A stretch of DNA of 28,290 nt, from positions 1 to 28,290 of the forward strand of contig CAKSPC010000034.1 in NCBI GenBank assembly GCA_934481445.1, read 5' to 3'. Positions within the stretch are counted from its first letter, which is position 1, and the number at the start of each line of letters is the position of its first letter. The stretch comes from an uncultured Oscillospiraceae bacterium (GTDB taxonomy: Bacteria; Bacillota; Clostridia; Oscillospirales; Ruminococcaceae). This document shows positions 1 through 9,123 of this stretch, piece after piece. A program made the position numbers and the translations under genes. The notes beneath the pieces are model-generated. The model did no database searches and had not been told where the DNA came from. It saw only the letters and a program-made list of their open reading frames with translations.

Positions 1-60
1 GTATACTATATATAATATATTGTCAATTTGAAAATTGTCTTTGATTTAACTCAACGGAGG
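1..60 (+). promoter_or_regulatory. AT-rich leader of gyrB with a possible -10 box
   Basis: The segment is very AT-rich. A perfect TATAAT lies at 11-16, but its -35 partner would fall outside the window, so the promoter cannot be confirmed. GGAGG at 56-60 lies five bases before the gyrB ATG and is the ribosome binding site. A small inverted repeat (CAATTT/AAATTG) lies in between. On the minus strand TTGACA reads at 26-21, followed by alternating AT, so a divergent promoter leaving the window is also possible. Confidence 0.3.
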
Positions 61-65
61 TTACT

Positions 66-2051
66 ATGGCTGAAAATGAAAAGGCATTAGATGCGAACTA
101 CGGCGCCGACGACATACAGGTGCTGAAGGGTCTTGACCCTGTAAGAAAACGCCCCGGAATGTATATCGGCTCCACCGGCGAGGGCGGTTTGCATCACCTT
201 GTTTATGAAATAGTCGATAACGCGATAGACGAGGCACTGGCGGGCTACTGCACGGAGATTGATGTATCCATACTGCCCGGCGATGTTATCCGCGTTATAG
301 ACAACGGTCGTGGCGTACCTACCGCTATAAATCATTCCGAGGGAATATCTGCTGCTACGCTGGTTTTCACCGTGCTTCATGCCGGCGGTAAGTTCGGCGG
401 CGGCGGATACAAGGTTTCCGGCGGTCTGCACGGCGTCGGCGCTTCTGTTGTAAACGCCCTGTCCGAATGGCTCGAGGTGGAGATACACGACGGAAAGCAT
501 ATCCACTTCCAGCATTTCGACCGCGGCGAATACAAGGAACCCATCAAGGTCATCGGCGATACCGACCATACGGGTACCACCGTTACTTTCAAGCCCGACG
601 GCGAGATATTCCACACCACTGTATTCAGCTACGATATACTTCAGGAAAGACTCCGCGAGCAGGCTTTCCTCAACGCGGGACTTAAAATATCCCTGCACGA
701 CCTGCGCGACGCGGAAAATCCCGTGAACGAGGTAATGCAGTACGAGGGCGGAATTTGCAGCTATATCGAGTGGCTCAACAAAAAGCGCGGCGCGGAAGTC
801 CTCCACCCCGATATAATCTATCTCAGCGGCACGATGAACAATATCAACGTTGAGATAGCGTTCCAGTACACCACCGACTTCAACAGCGAGATATTCCGTT
901 CCTTTGCGAACAATATCCACACCGGCGAGGGCGGTATGCACGAACTGGGCTTCAAGAAAGCTCTCAGCAAGGTCATAAACGACTACGCCAAGGCTTACAA
1001 GGAAGCGAACGAAAAGAATAAGGTCAAGAAAAAGTCCGCCAAGAAGGGCGAGGAGGAGAAACCGTTCACAGGCTTCAGCCCCGAAGCTATCCGCGAGGCT
1101 ATCAATGCGATAATCTCCGTAAAGCTTCCCGAGTGCGAATTTGAGGGACAGACAAAGGGCAAGCTCGGAAACCCCGAGGTTCAGCCCGTTGTATATAAGA
1201 TCGCCGTTGAGCAGCTCACATATTATTTTGAGGAGCACCCCGAAACCGCTCAGATAATCATGAACAAGGCGATGAACTCGCAGGCTGCCCGCGACGCCGC
1301 AAAGAAAGCAATGGAAGCAAAGCGCAAGTCCATCATGGACAGCAACGGCCTGCCCGGAAAGCTTGCGGACTGCTCGGAGAGCGACCCCGCCAAGACGGAA
1401 ATATATATCGTCGAGGGAGATTCTGCGGGCGGCTCGGCAAAGAGTGGCCGCGACAGACGTTTTCAGGCTATCCTTGCACTGTGGGGCAAGATGCTCAACG
1501 TTGAAAAGGCGCGCGCGGACAAGGTATACAACAACGATAAGCTTTCGCCCGTCGTAAAGGCGCTCGGCACGGGCATTGCAGAGGACTTTGATATAAACAA
1601 GCTGCGCTACGGCAGAGTTGTTATCATGGCGGATGCCGATGTCGACGGTATGCACATCAGAACGCTCATGCTTACGTTCTTCTTCCGCTTTATGCGTCCG
1701 CTGCTTGAAGAGGGCCATGTTTATATCGCACAGCCGCCGCTTTTCAAGGTTTCCCGCGGAAAGCAGGTAAGATACGCGTTTTCCGACGAGGAGCGCGACC
1801 AGTTCATCGCGGAGCTCGGTGCAGACGGCGGCAAGACCGACGTGCAGCGCTACAAAGGTCTTGGTGAGATGGACCCCGAGCAGCTCTGGGAAACTACGAT
1901 GAACCCGGAAACACGCACCATGCTGCGCGTTTCCGTTGAAGACGCTGCAAAGGCAGACGAGATAATGACGATACTAATGGGCGACAAGGTTGAACCCCGC
2001 CGCGAGTTTATCGAAACCAACGCGAAGCTCGCCGTTAACCTTGATATCTGA
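66..2051 (+). CDS. gyrB: DNA gyrase subunit B
   Basis: This is the ATPase subunit of DNA gyrase, which with GyrA introduces negative supercoils. The N-terminal GHKL ATPase domain shows the catalytic glutamate (E48) and N52 in YEIVDNAIDEA, the DNGRG loop near residue 79, and the glycine-rich ATP lid around 107-125 (HAGGKFGGGG, SGGLHGVGAS). The TOPRIM domain has EGDSAGG at 450-456 and the metal-binding DADVD at 523-527, then the C-terminal KGLGEM motif. At 661 residues it is slightly longer than usual; a lysine/glutamate-rich segment near 320-335 accounts for this. The ATG is preceded by GGAGG. Eleven bases separate it from the next gene, and gyrA follows that, so the three look like one operon. 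Family assignment is certain; operon status is inferred. Confidence 0.98.
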   Translation: MAENEKALDANYGADDIQVLKGLDPVRKRPGMYIGSTGEGGLHHLVYEIVDNAIDEALAGYCTEIDVSILPGDVIRVIDNGRGVPTAINHSEGISAATLVFTVLHAGGKFGGGGYKVSGGLHGVGASVVNALSEWLEVEIHDGKHIHFQHFDRGEYKEPIKVIGDTDHTGTTVTFKPDGEIFHTTVFSYDILQERLREQAFLNAGLKISLHDLRDAENPVNEVMQYEGGICSYIEWLNKKRGAEVLHPDIIYLSGTMNNINVEIAFQYTTDFNSEIFRSFANNIHTGEGGMHELGFKKALSKVINDYAKAYKEANEKNKVKKKSAKKGEEEKPFTGFSPEAIREAINAIISVKLPECEFEGQTKGKLGNPEVQPVVYKIAVEQLTYYFEEHPETAQIIMNKAMNSQAARDAAKKAMEAKRKSIMDSNGLPGKLADCSESDPAKTEIYIVEGDSAGGSAKSGRDRRFQAILALWGKMLNVEKARADKVYNNDKLSPVVKALGTGIAEDFDINKLRYGRVVIMADADVDGMHIRTLMLTFFFRFMRPLLEEGHVYIAQPPLFKVSRGKQVRYAFSDEERDQFIAELGADGGKTDVQRYKGLGEMDPEQLWETTMNPETRTMLRVSVEDAAKADEIMTILMGDKVEPRREFIETNAKLAVNLDI

Positions 2052-2062
2052 TAAGGAAAGGT

Positions 2063-2704
2063 GTGATCATTATTTCTAACGGTCTTTTACCCGATCTTGA
2101 CGAGCTCGAGGGCGGACAGAAAAACACCCCCGCAGAGCCTGTGGTATCCTTTAGTTATGATAACTCGCTGGACGAGATAGACGGCGCGATGAAAACCTTT
2201 CAGACGCAGTATGCGTCGAAGCGCGGACTTGTTTCGATAATAGCCTATGGTCTGCTGACCTGCGCGGTGGTGGCGGCAATAATACTGAACCCAACGTCTG
2301 TTTTCGCATATGCGGCACTGCTTTTCTGCGGATTTGGCTTTGCATACAGCATAACAGATAAGAAGCGTGCAAGGAAAAAGACTCTCGAGGCGCTGAAGGA
2401 TATGAACCCCGAGGAATACACCGCGACGATATATCCCGACAGGATAGAACTTGAAACGATAATCAAGCCGAAAACAAACGAAGTAAATCTCAAAATAGAC
2501 GAAAACGCCGACGAGGAGATAATCTCGCCGCTGAAAAGCGTTTTCAGGTTTGATGAAGATCTTCTTAACTTTACAGAAAACGACGAATCGCTGCTGCTGG
2601 TGTTCAACAGGCGGCAGATATACTGCTTTCCGAAAAGGTGCCTGACGTCGGAGCAGGAAGAGAAAACACGCGATTTCCTTACGGAAAAGCTTGAAAGCAA
2701 CTGA
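2063..2704 (+). CDS. YcxB-like two-helix membrane protein between gyrB and gyrA
   Basis: This protein has 213 residues and starts at GTG, with AAGGAAAGG immediately upstream. Two adjacent hydrophobic helices at about 55-76 and 80-97 are followed by a basic turn (KKRARKK) and a beta-rich cytosolic domain. It ends in a pattern typical of the YcxB-like family: LLLVFNRRQIYCFPKR, then a short charged helix. The N-terminal 50 residues are acidic and probably disordered. The function of this family is not established. It lies 11 bases after gyrB and 21 bases before gyrA, so it is probably cotranscribed with both gyrase genes. The membrane topology is readable from sequence; the family name is my recognition of the C-terminal pattern and was not tested by a search. 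Confidence 0.75.
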   Translation: MIIISNGLLPDLDELEGGQKNTPAEPVVSFSYDNSLDEIDGAMKTFQTQYASKRGLVSIIAYGLLTCAVVAAIILNPTSVFAYAALLFCGFGFAYSITDKKRARKKTLEALKDMNPEEYTATIYPDRIELETIIKPKTNEVNLKIDENADEEIISPLKSVFRFDEDLLNFTENDESLLLVFNRRQIYCFPKRCLTSEQEEKTRDFLTEKLESN

Positions 2705-2725
2705 CGAAAGTAGTTTGGAGGAAAA

Positions 2726-5353
2726 ATGGATATAGATTTCAGCAATGAAAAGCTGCATAACATAGACCTCGAAGAAACGATGAAGATTTCCTTCATCGAA
2801 TATTCGATGGCGGTAATCACATCGCGTGCGCTTCCGGATGTGCGCGACGGACTTAAACCCGTACACAGACGTATCATTTATACCATGAATGAGGCGGGGA
2901 ACACCGCGGACAAGCCTTTCAGAAAGTGCGCGTACACCGTCGGCGAGGTTCTCGGTAAATACCACCCCCACGGCGACGCCTCCGTTTATGACGCGCTGGT
3001 AAGACTGGCGCAGGATTTTTCAATGAGATACCCGCTTATCGACGGTCACGGAAACTTCGGCTCCGTCGACGGCGACCCGCCTGCCGCTTACCGTTACACC
3101 GAGGCAAGGCTCGCAAAGATGTCCAACGAAATGACTGCGGACATCGGCAAGAAAGTTGTTGATTTCACGACCAACTACGATGATAAACTGCAGGAGCCTG
3201 TCGTTCTTCCCTCAAGATTTCCTAATCTGCTTGTAAACGGAAGCAACGGTATCGCCGTCGGCATGGCAACGAATATCCCGCCGCATAACCTTAACGAGGT
3301 TATTGACGCGCTGCTGATGATGATAGATAACCGCGATGTTTCCATCGAGGAACTTATGACATGCATAAAGGGTCCTGATTTTCCGACTGGCGGCATTATC
3401 ATGGGCTTCAGCGGCATACGCTCCGCTTATTACACCGGCAGGGGCAAGATAATCCTCCGCGGCAGAGCAAATATTGTTGAAGAAAATTCTCATACGAGAA
3501 TTATTGTTGATGAAATTCCGTACATGGTCAACAAGGCGCGTCTGCTTGCAAGCATAGGAGACCTTGTGCGCGACAAGCGTATCGAGGGTATCTCTGTAGT
3601 GCGCGATGAGTCCGACCGAAATGGCATGAGAATAGTTATCGAGCTAAAGCGCGACGCAAATGCGAATGTCGTTCTGAACAAGCTGTACAGCTACACCCAG
3701 CTTCAGGACACCGTTGGCGTTATCATGCTGGCGCTTGTAAACGGCGAACCCAAGGTGCTGACGCTCAAGAATATGCTGGAGCTGTACCTTGATCATCAGG
3801 TCGACGTTGTTACAAGGCGCACAAAATACGACCTCGAAAAGGCACAGGAGCGCGCGCATATCCTCGAGGGCTTCCTGCTTGCAATTGACTTCATTGATGA
3901 AGTCATCGCGATACTCAGAAGCAGCAAGAGCATTCCCGAGGGCAAGGAGCGCCTTATCGAGCGCTTCAAGAATATCGATGTTTCGCAGACGGGCTTCTTT
4001 GAGGAGCATACTTATTCCCTCTCCGAGGCGCAGGCTGACGCCATCGTGCAGATGCGTTTAGGCACTCTCACAGGCATGGAGAAGAGCAAGGTAGAGGACG
4101 AGCTTACAGAAAAGCGCGCACTGATCAAGGAAATGATTGAACTCCTTGCGGACAACAACAAGCTTCTCAGGGTTATAGGCGACGAGCTTGCGGTGATGAA
4201 GAAGAAATACGGCGACGAGCGCAGAACAGCTATCGAACCCGTCAGCGGCGAGGTTGACATCGAGGATCTTATCCCCGAGGAGGACTGCGTTGTTACCTAC
4301 ACAAACCTCGGCTACGTAAAGCGTCAGCCCGCGGAGGTATACAATATCCAGAAGCGCGGCGGCAGGGGCGTAAGCGGCATGAAGCAGCGCGAGGAGGATT
4401 TCGTTGAGAATATGTTCATCGCGTCCTCGCACGAAAATATTCTCTACATCACCAACAAGGGCAATATGTTCCGTATGAAGTGCTACGAAATCCCCGAGGG
4501 AAGCAGACAGTCCCGCGGAATGAACATTGTAAACCTGCTGCAGCTTTCCGAGGGCGAAAAGGTCGCGGCTATGATGACCACCAAGGACTTCGCAGAGAAC
4601 AAATACTTTATCTGCATCACAAAGAACGGCATGATAAAGCGCACAAGGCTCTCTGAATACAAGAATGTCCGCAAGATGGGTCTGCGCGCGGTATCGCTCA
4701 ACGAGGGCGACGAGATTGCTTCTGCATTCCTTACAGAGGGCGACTGCACCATTCTTATCGCAACGAGAAACGGCATGGCAATACGCTTTGACGAGAAGCT
4801 TGTAAGAATCCTCGGCAGAACAGCACGCGGCGTAAAGTCCATCAAGTTCCGCGACGGCGACTACATTGTCGGCGCAACCAAGGTATTTGACGAGAACGCT
4901 ACTGTCCTCACCGTTACGGATAAGGGCATGGGCAGACGTGCGGCGGTAAGCAGCTACAGACTTCAGAACCGCGGCGGATACGGTCTTAAAAACTACCCCG
5001 TCAGCGAGGAAAAGGGCTATGTCTGCGGCATAAGGACCCTCGGCCCCGATGATGATGTTATCCTTATCAGCGCGGACGGCGTTGTTATCAGAATTCGTGC
5101 GAACGACCTGCGCGTTATGGGCAGACCTGCTTCCGGCGTTAGAGTTATGAAGCTCGGAACGGAGGACAGAGTTGCTTCCTTCACAAGAACCGCGCATGAC
5201 GACGATGAGGAAACCGCCGAGGTCGACAAGGCTTCCGAGGAGGAAATTCAGGCTTCCCTTGCCGAGGAGGCAAATGAAGCTGTTGAGCCCGACGAGGCTC
5301 CGGCCGACGACCCCGCGGACGAGGCAGAAAACCCCGATGGCGAGGATAATTAA
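2726..5353 (+). CDS. gyrA: DNA gyrase subunit A
   Basis: This is the DNA-cleaving and DNA-wrapping subunit of gyrase. The active-site tyrosine is Y124 in [10 protein letters not shown]. The quinolone-resistance region reads [10 protein letters not shown] at 80-89, so the position equivalent to E. coli Ser83 is alanine (A85) while the acidic partner is kept (D89). The C-terminal beta-pinwheel carries the GyrA box QKRGGRG at 542-548, which marks it as gyrase rather than ParC. The last 45 or so residues form an acidic Glu/Asp/Ala tail beyond the pinwheel. At 875 residues it is a little longer than most. The start ATG has TTTGGAGG six bases upstream. A strong terminator follows the stop codon. 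Confidence 0.98.
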   Translation: MDIDFSNEKLHNIDLEETMKISFIEYSMAVITSRALPDVRDGLKPVHRRIIYTMNEAGNTADKPFRKCAYTVGEVLGKYHPHGDASVYDALVRLAQDFSMRYPLIDGHGNFGSVDGDPPAAYRYTEARLAKMSNEMTADIGKKVVDFTTNYDDKLQEPVVLPSRFPNLLVNGSNGIAVGMATNIPPHNLNEVIDALLMMIDNRDVSIEELMTCIKGPDFPTGGIIMGFSGIRSAYYTGRGKIILRGRANIVEENSHTRIIVDEIPYMVNKARLLASIGDLVRDKRIEGISVVRDESDRNGMRIVIELKRDANANVVLNKLYSYTQLQDTVGVIMLALVNGEPKVLTLKNMLELYLDHQVDVVTRRTKYDLEKAQERAHILEGFLLAIDFIDEVIAILRSSKSIPEGKERLIERFKNIDVSQTGFFEEHTYSLSEAQADAIVQMRLGTLTGMEKSKVEDELTEKRALIKEMIELLADNNKLLRVIGDELAVMKKKYGDERRTAIEPVSGEVDIEDLIPEEDCVVTYTNLGYVKRQPAEVYNIQKRGGRGVSGMKQREEDFVENMFIASSHENILYITNKGNMFRMKCYEIPEGSRQSRGMNIVNLLQLSEGEKVAAMMTTKDFAENKYFICITKNGMIKRTRLSEYKNVRKMGLRAVSLNEGDEIASAFLTEGDCTILIATRNGMAIRFDEKLVRILGRTARGVKSIKFRDGDYIVGATKVFDENATVLTVTDKGMGRRAAVSSYRLQNRGGYGLKNYPVSEEKGYVCGIRTLGPDDDVILISADGVVIRIRANDLRVMGRPASGVRVMKLGTEDRVASFTRTAHDDDEETAEVDKASEEEIQASLAEEANEAVEPDEAPADDPADEAENPDGEDN

Positions 5354-5368
5354 CAGTTAAATTCATGA

Positions 5369-5402
5369 TTTGCCCGAACATCTTCGGTTCGGGCAAATTT
5401 TT
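5369..5402 (+). terminator. Intrinsic terminator of the gyrB-gyrA operon
   Basis: A perfect 11-bp stem (TTTGCCCGAAC 5369-5379 with GTTCGGGCAAA 5387-5397) encloses a 7-nt loop and runs into TTTTT at 5398-5402. It lies 16 bases after the gyrA stop and six bases before the parS palindrome. Confidence 0.92.
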
Positions 5403-5407
5403 ATCAC

Positions 5408-5421
5408 GTTCCACGTGGAAC
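5408..5421. promoter_or_regulatory. parS site (perfect palindrome) upstream of mnmG
   Basis: GTTCCACGTGGAAC is a perfect 14-bp palindrome. It matches the conserved parS core GTTTCACGTGAAAC except for one symmetric change in each arm. It keeps the outer G and the central CACGTG, the features that separate parS from the Noc site (outer A, central CCCGGG). It sits between the gyrA terminator and the mnmG ribosome binding site, and a ParB gene lies 4.5 kb downstream. It should therefore load ParB and nucleate origin segregation. The match is visible in sequence; binding is inferred. Confidence 0.85.
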
Positions 5422-5446
5422 ATTATGTCGAAAGGATAGAAATTCT

Positions 5447-7333
5447 ATGAGCTATACGCTTGAAGAATATGATGTTGCGGTCATCGGCGCGGGGCACGCG
5501 GGCTGCGAAGCAGCGCTGGCGGCGGCTCGGCTTGGGCTGAAAACCGCAATTTTCACGCTCTCGCTGGACTGCATTGCAAATATGCCCTGCAACCCCTGCA
5601 TAGGTGGCTCTGCAAAGGGGCAGATCGTCTGCGAAATTGATTCGCTGGGCGGAGAGATGGGCAAGGCGGCAGACGCGACATTCATTCAGTCGAGGATACT
5701 TAACAGAGGAAAAGGTCCTGCGGTGCACAGTCTGCGCGTGCAGAGCGACCGCGTGAAATATCATACATACATGAAGCAGACGCTTGAAAATACCCCGAAC
5801 CTGTTTATAAAACAGGCAGAGGTGACGGAAGTCGGCGTTGAGAACGGGAAAATCGTTTCTGTAGGGACTAAACTGGGGGCAGTGTATCCCGTAAAAGCCG
5901 CGATAATCACTACCGGAACTTATCTGAACGGAAAAATCCACATCGGTGAACTCAGCTACACCAGCGGTCCTGACAACGTTCTTCCATCCACGGCGCTGAC
6001 GGAATGCCTTAAAAACCTTGGACTTTCCATGAGAAGATTCAAAACAGGCACACCCGCCCGCGTGCACAGGCGATCCATTGATTTTTCCGTTATGGAAAAA
6101 CAGTCCGGGGACGAGCAGATAATGCCGTTTTCCTTTGATAACGAGAGAGTTATGCAGAACAAGGCGGACTGCTACGTTACATACACGAATGCGGAAACGC
6201 ATAAGGTCATTCTGGATAATCTGCACCGTTCTCCGCTGTATTCAGGGAGAATTGAGGGCATAGGCCCGCGCTACTGCCCGAGTATTGAGGACAAGATAGT
6301 CAGATTTAAGGACAAGGAGCGCCATCAGCTTTTCGTTGAGCCGATGGGACTGGACACGGACGAGTACTATTTGCAGGGAATGTCCTCAAGCCTGCCGGAG
6401 GATGTGCAGATTAAATTTCTGCGGACAATAAAGGGGCTTGAAAACGTTGAGATAATGCGCCCCGCCTATGCTATAGAATATGACTGCTGCGACCCGCTGG
6501 AGTTATATCCTACACTGGAATTTAAGAAGGTAAGCGGGCTGTATGGTGCCGGTCAGTTCAACTGCACCAGCGGATACGAGGAAGCAGCAGCGCAGGGTAT
6601 TGTTGCGGGAATTAATGCCGCGCTTAAGATTCTCGGCCGCGAGCCGATGATACTCGACCGCGCGGGAAGCTACATCGGAACGCTTATCGACGATCTCGTT
6701 ACAAAGGGCTGTTCCGAGCCATACAGAATGATGACCTCACGAAGCGAATACCGCCTTATTCTGCGGCAGGACAACGCCGCGGACAGGCTTCTTCCCGTTG
6801 GTCATAAGGTCGGTCTGGTTTCGGACGAGAGATTTGCAAAATTTGAGCAGGAATGCGGGCTTATTTCACAGGAAATCGAGCGTATAAAGAGTGTTACAAT
6901 TCATCCCACTGAGGAAGTCAACAAAATGCTCGCGGAAAAGGGCACAACGCCAATTACGGCTGGAATTAAGCTGTATGAGCTTCTGAAACGACCACAGCTT
7001 TCCTACTCCGATTTTGAGAAATTCGACCCTGAAAGACCAAAGCTGAAATATTCCCTCGTAAATAAGCTTGAAATTGAGATGAAGTATTCGGGATACATCA
7101 AAATTCAACAGGAGCAGATTGAAAAAATGCGCCGCCTTGAGGAGAAAAAACTTCCGCAGGATGTCGATTATAAGACGATAAAAGGGCTTAGACTTGAAGC
7201 ACAGGAGAAGCTGAACAAGCATAAACCGCTTAATGTTGGTCAGGCGGGCCGCATTTCGGGAGTTAATCCCGCGGATGTTTCCGTGCTGCTGATATGGCTC
7301 GCGGGAAAGGGGGAGAACAGTGGAGAAAATTGA
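5447..7333 (+). CDS. mnmG: tRNA uridine-5-carboxymethylaminomethyl modification enzyme MnmG
   Basis: MnmG (GidA) works with MnmE to build the 5-carboxymethylaminomethyl group on wobble uridine 34 of certain tRNAs, using FAD, NADH and a folate one-carbon donor. The FAD-binding Rossmann motif GAGHAG is at 14-19. The conserved cysteine loop follows as MPCNPCIGG (C48 aligns with E. coli C47, and an extra C51 is present). The [11 protein letters not shown] motif lies mid-protein and the helical MnmE/tRNA-binding domain is C-terminal. Its 628 residues are the normal length. AAAGGATAG lies about seven bases before the ATG. The last 14 bases overlap rsmG, so the two are translationally coupled. mnmE itself is not in the window. 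Confidence 0.97.
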   Translation: MSYTLEEYDVAVIGAGHAGCEAALAAARLGLKTAIFTLSLDCIANMPCNPCIGGSAKGQIVCEIDSLGGEMGKAADATFIQSRILNRGKGPAVHSLRVQSDRVKYHTYMKQTLENTPNLFIKQAEVTEVGVENGKIVSVGTKLGAVYPVKAAIITTGTYLNGKIHIGELSYTSGPDNVLPSTALTECLKNLGLSMRRFKTGTPARVHRRSIDFSVMEKQSGDEQIMPFSFDNERVMQNKADCYVTYTNAETHKVILDNLHRSPLYSGRIEGIGPRYCPSIEDKIVRFKDKERHQLFVEPMGLDTDEYYLQGMSSSLPEDVQIKFLRTIKGLENVEIMRPAYAIEYDCCDPLELYPTLEFKKVSGLYGAGQFNCTSGYEEAAAQGIVAGINAALKILGREPMILDRAGSYIGTLIDDLVTKGCSEPYRMMTSRSEYRLILRQDNAADRLLPVGHKVGLVSDERFAKFEQECGLISQEIERIKSVTIHPTEEVNKMLAEKGTTPITAGIKLYELLKRPQLSYSDFEKFDPERPKLKYSLVNKLEIEMKYSGYIKIQQEQIEKMRRLEEKKLPQDVDYKTIKGLRLEAQEKLNKHKPLNVGQAGRISGVNPADVSVLLIWLAGKGENSGEN

Positions 7334-8018
7334 GTATATCATCTCTGAATTCAAGAATGCGGGGCTTGAAATAACCGAAAAACAGGCGGAGCAGTACTCC
7401 ATCCTGTGCGATTTCATGGTTGAATACAACAAAAACGTCAATCTGACCTCGATAACCGAGTTTGAAGAGGTCGTGATGAAGCATTTCATCGACAGTGTTC
7501 TTCCGTTTACGATGTTTGATGTGCCACAGGGCGCGTCGTTTATCGACGTGGGAACAGGTGCGGGGTTTCCGTCGCTTCCGCTGCTGATATACAGACCCGA
7601 TTTAAAAGGTACGCTCTGCGACAGTCTGCAGAAAAGATGCTTGTATCTTGAACTTGCCTGCAAGAAAATTGGTGTAAATGCGGAGATCATCCACGCCCGC
7701 AGCGAGGAACTCGGCAGAAAGCGCCGCGGCGAGTTTGATATTGCCACCGCACGTGCCGTCGCTGCAATGCCCGTTCTGTCGGAATTCTGCATTCCTTTTG
7801 TAAAGAAAAACGGCGTTTTCGCTGCGCTGAAGTCTGTAAACGAGGATATTTCCACGGCTGAAAAGGCTGTGAATGTTCTTGGAGGAAAAATTGAGAAAGT
7901 GACTGATTACAAGCTTCCCAACGGCGACGACCGCAGGCTTGTTATTATAAGAAAAATTTCCGATACACCGACAAAATATCCGAGAAGCTTCGCGAATATC
8001 ACAAAAAAGCCGCTTTGA
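7320..8018 (+). CDS. rsmG: 16S rRNA (guanine-527 N7) methyltransferase RsmG
   Basis: RsmG (GidB) methylates N7 of G527 in the 530 loop of 16S rRNA using SAM; loss of the orthologue gives low-level streptomycin resistance. The NVNLTSI motif is at 39-45. The SAM-binding [13 protein letters not shown] starts at D76, and the later ATARAVA segment is also present. The C-terminus ends in [13 protein letters not shown], a variant of the family's terminal YPR...KKPL signature. The start is GTG at 7320, with AAGGGGGAG five bases upstream, inside the end of mnmG. The stop codon lies in the loop of the following terminator hairpin. Length (232) is normal. Confidence 0.95.
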   Translation: MEKIEYIISEFKNAGLEITEKQAEQYSILCDFMVEYNKNVNLTSITEFEEVVMKHFIDSVLPFTMFDVPQGASFIDVGTGAGFPSLPLLIYRPDLKGTLCDSLQKRCLYLELACKKIGVNAEIIHARSEELGRKRRGEFDIATARAVAAMPVLSEFCIPFVKKNGVFAALKSVNEDISTAEKAVNVLGGKIEKVTDYKLPNGDDRRLVIIRKISDTPTKYPRSFANITKKPL

Positions 8019-8031
8019 TGCGGCTTTTTTT
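8003..8031 (+). terminator. Intrinsic terminator overlapping the end of rsmG
   Basis: AAAAAAGCCGC (8003-8013) pairs with GCGGCTTTTTT (8020 onward) around a six-base loop, TTTGAT, which contains the rsmG stop codon. The downstream arm ends in seven T residues. Because the stem is A-rich on the left and T-rich on the right it may also work on the other strand. Confidence 0.88.
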
Positions 8032-8072
8032 CTTGTTTCTTCTGTTTTTTTGTCGGAAAATGCGATATAAAC

Positions 8073-8104
8073 TTGTGGATATTATTTCCTGGTGATGGTA
8101 TAAT
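8073..8104 (+). promoter_or_regulatory. Extended -10 promoter of noc
   Basis: TATAAT at 8099-8104 is preceded by TGG, giving an extended -10 element (TGn-TATAAT). The -35 is poor: TGGATA at 17-bp spacing or TTGTGG (8073-8078) at 20-bp spacing. It lies between the rsmG terminator and the noc ribosome binding site, about 40 bases before the noc ATG. Confidence 0.6.
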
Positions 8105-8145
8105 CAACTTAAAGACAAGGACACATACCAGAGAAAGGACATAAT

Positions 8146-8964
8146 ATGAACGGATTTTTCAAAACAAAGGACAAGGAATCACAGAAAATCACGATGATTG
8201 ACGTCAGCCTGATAGTTCCGAATAAATCTCAGCCGAGGACAGATTTCAATGACGCGGCGATAAAGTCCCTTGCGGAAAGCATCCGCGAGAACGGCATTAT
8301 TCAGCCGATTTGCGTCAGAAGGAACGGTGCGCTGTACGAAATAATCAGTGGGGAGCGCCGCACCCGCGCGGCAAAATCAATAGGAATGACACAGGTGCCT
8401 TGCATTGTCATGTCGGTGGACGACGAAAAATCCGCCGTTCTTGCGCTTATCGAGAACATTCAGCGCAAGGACCTGAGTTATTTTGAGGAAGCGCTTGCAA
8501 TCGAGAAACTTATCTCAGTTTACGGGCTGACGCAGGAGAATGCGGCTATAAAGCTTGGAAAGGCTCAGTCCACCGTGGCAAACAAGCTTCGTCTGTTGCG
8601 CTTCACTGATTCTGAACGCAGGCTTCTGATAGGTGCAAATCTTTCCGAAAGGCAGGCGCGGGCGGTTATCCGTATTGATGACCCCGAAAAAAGACGTGGA
8701 GTCATCGAAAAAGTTGTTTCGAGAAGGCTCAATCTCGAGCAGACCGAGCAAATTGTAAACGAGGTGCTGTCCTCAAAAAATACTGAAACAAAACAGCCGG
8801 TCAAGCACAACAAAAATTTCTTCAAAGCCCCGCCGCGGCTGTACATGAACTCCATAAATTCGCTTATAAAGCGCATGAAAGAGAATAACATCCCCTGTGA
8901 AACCTCGGCGGTGAAGAGCGAATGCTTCTATGAATACGTCATAAAATTCCCAATAAACATCTGA
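8146..8964 (+). CDS. noc: Noc-like nucleoid occlusion protein (ParB/CTPase family)
   Basis: In Bacillus, Noc binds DNA near the origin, spreads as a CTP clamp, is recruited to the membrane and blocks division over the nucleoid. This protein has the two CTP-binding motifs of the ParB N-domain (GERRTRAA 69-76, ENIQRKDL 103-110) and a helix-turn-helix at about 128-151. At the four ParB/Noc specificity positions it has Q141, K147, R152 and R169, close to the Noc set Gln-Lys-Lys-Arg. The C-terminal dimer domain resembles B. subtilis Noc (MNSINSL near the start, YEYVIKFPI at the end). The first ten residues (MNGFFKTKDK) could be a shortened amphipathic membrane anchor. It has 272 residues, with GAAAGGA upstream of the ATG. 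The order rsmG-noc-parA-parB matches the Bacillus gene order and supports the call. Confidence 0.85.
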   Translation: MNGFFKTKDKESQKITMIDVSLIVPNKSQPRTDFNDAAIKSLAESIRENGIIQPICVRRNGALYEIISGERRTRAAKSIGMTQVPCIVMSVDDEKSAVLALIENIQRKDLSYFEEALAIEKLISVYGLTQENAAIKLGKAQSTVANKLRLLRFTDSERRLLIGANLSERQARAVIRIDDPEKRRGVIEKVVSRRLNLEQTEQIVNEVLSSKNTETKQPVKHNKNFFKAPPRLYMNSINSLIKRMKENNIPCETSAVKSECFYEYVIKFPINI

Positions 8965-8978
8965 AATGCGGAGCGTAT

Positions 8979-8994
8979 TGTTCCACATGGAACA
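8979..8994. promoter_or_regulatory. parS-like site 1 upstream of parA
   Basis: TGTTCCACATGGAACA is parS with one central substitution (CACATG instead of CACGTG), so one half-site is perfect and the other is degenerate. It is the exact reverse complement of the second site 30 bp downstream. It lies between noc and the parA promoter. Autoregulation of parAB by ParB is a likely but untested role. Confidence 0.75.
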
Positions 8995-9008
8995 TTTTTC
9001 GACAGAAT

Positions 9009-9024
9009 TGTTCCATGTGGAACA
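9009..9024. promoter_or_regulatory. parS-like site 2 upstream of parA
   Basis: TGTTCCATGTGGAACA is the reverse complement of site 1, with centres 30 bp apart, close to three helical turns. The flanks also match: both copies are preceded by ATTG or TATTG and followed by TTT. Its degenerate half-site faces the other site, and the perfect half-site faces the parA promoter. Confidence 0.75.
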
Positions 9025-9062
9025 TTTATTTTTAAAAATACAGCGAAAAATAGCAAAAAGGG

Positions 9063-9092
9063 CTTTATTTTTATTATACGGTGTGATATAAT
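9063..9092 (+). promoter_or_regulatory. Extended -10 promoter of parA
   Basis: TATAAT at 9087-9092 is preceded by TGA, forming an extended -10 element. The -35 region (TTTATT or CTTTAT near 9063-9069) is weak, as at the noc promoter. It lies about 40 bp after the second parS-like site and about 30 bp before the parA start at 9124. Confidence 0.6.
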
Positions 9093-9123
9093 AGAAGTAT
9101 AAATGGAAAAAGGGGGAGAAAGA

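Noticed and set aside
1..26. Minus-strand TTGACA with AT spacer as a third TA-repeat promoter
   Set aside because: The alternation is interrupted, the spacing to a -10 is poor and the window ends before any gene could be seen.
87..1718. 543-codon open frame on the minus strand opposite gyrB
   Set aside because: gyrB is certain here; the antisense frame has no recognisable domain and arises from the codon bias of the sense gene.
1750..1762. TTTCCCGCGGAAA inside gyrB as a Noc-type site
   Set aside because: The extra central base breaks the ATTTCCCGGGAAAT spacing and it sits in conserved coding sequence; chance is likely.
9103..9123. Upstream ATG for parA adding seven residues
   Set aside because: The AGGGGGAG ribosome binding site lies inside this stretch and family N-termini begin at the later ATG.
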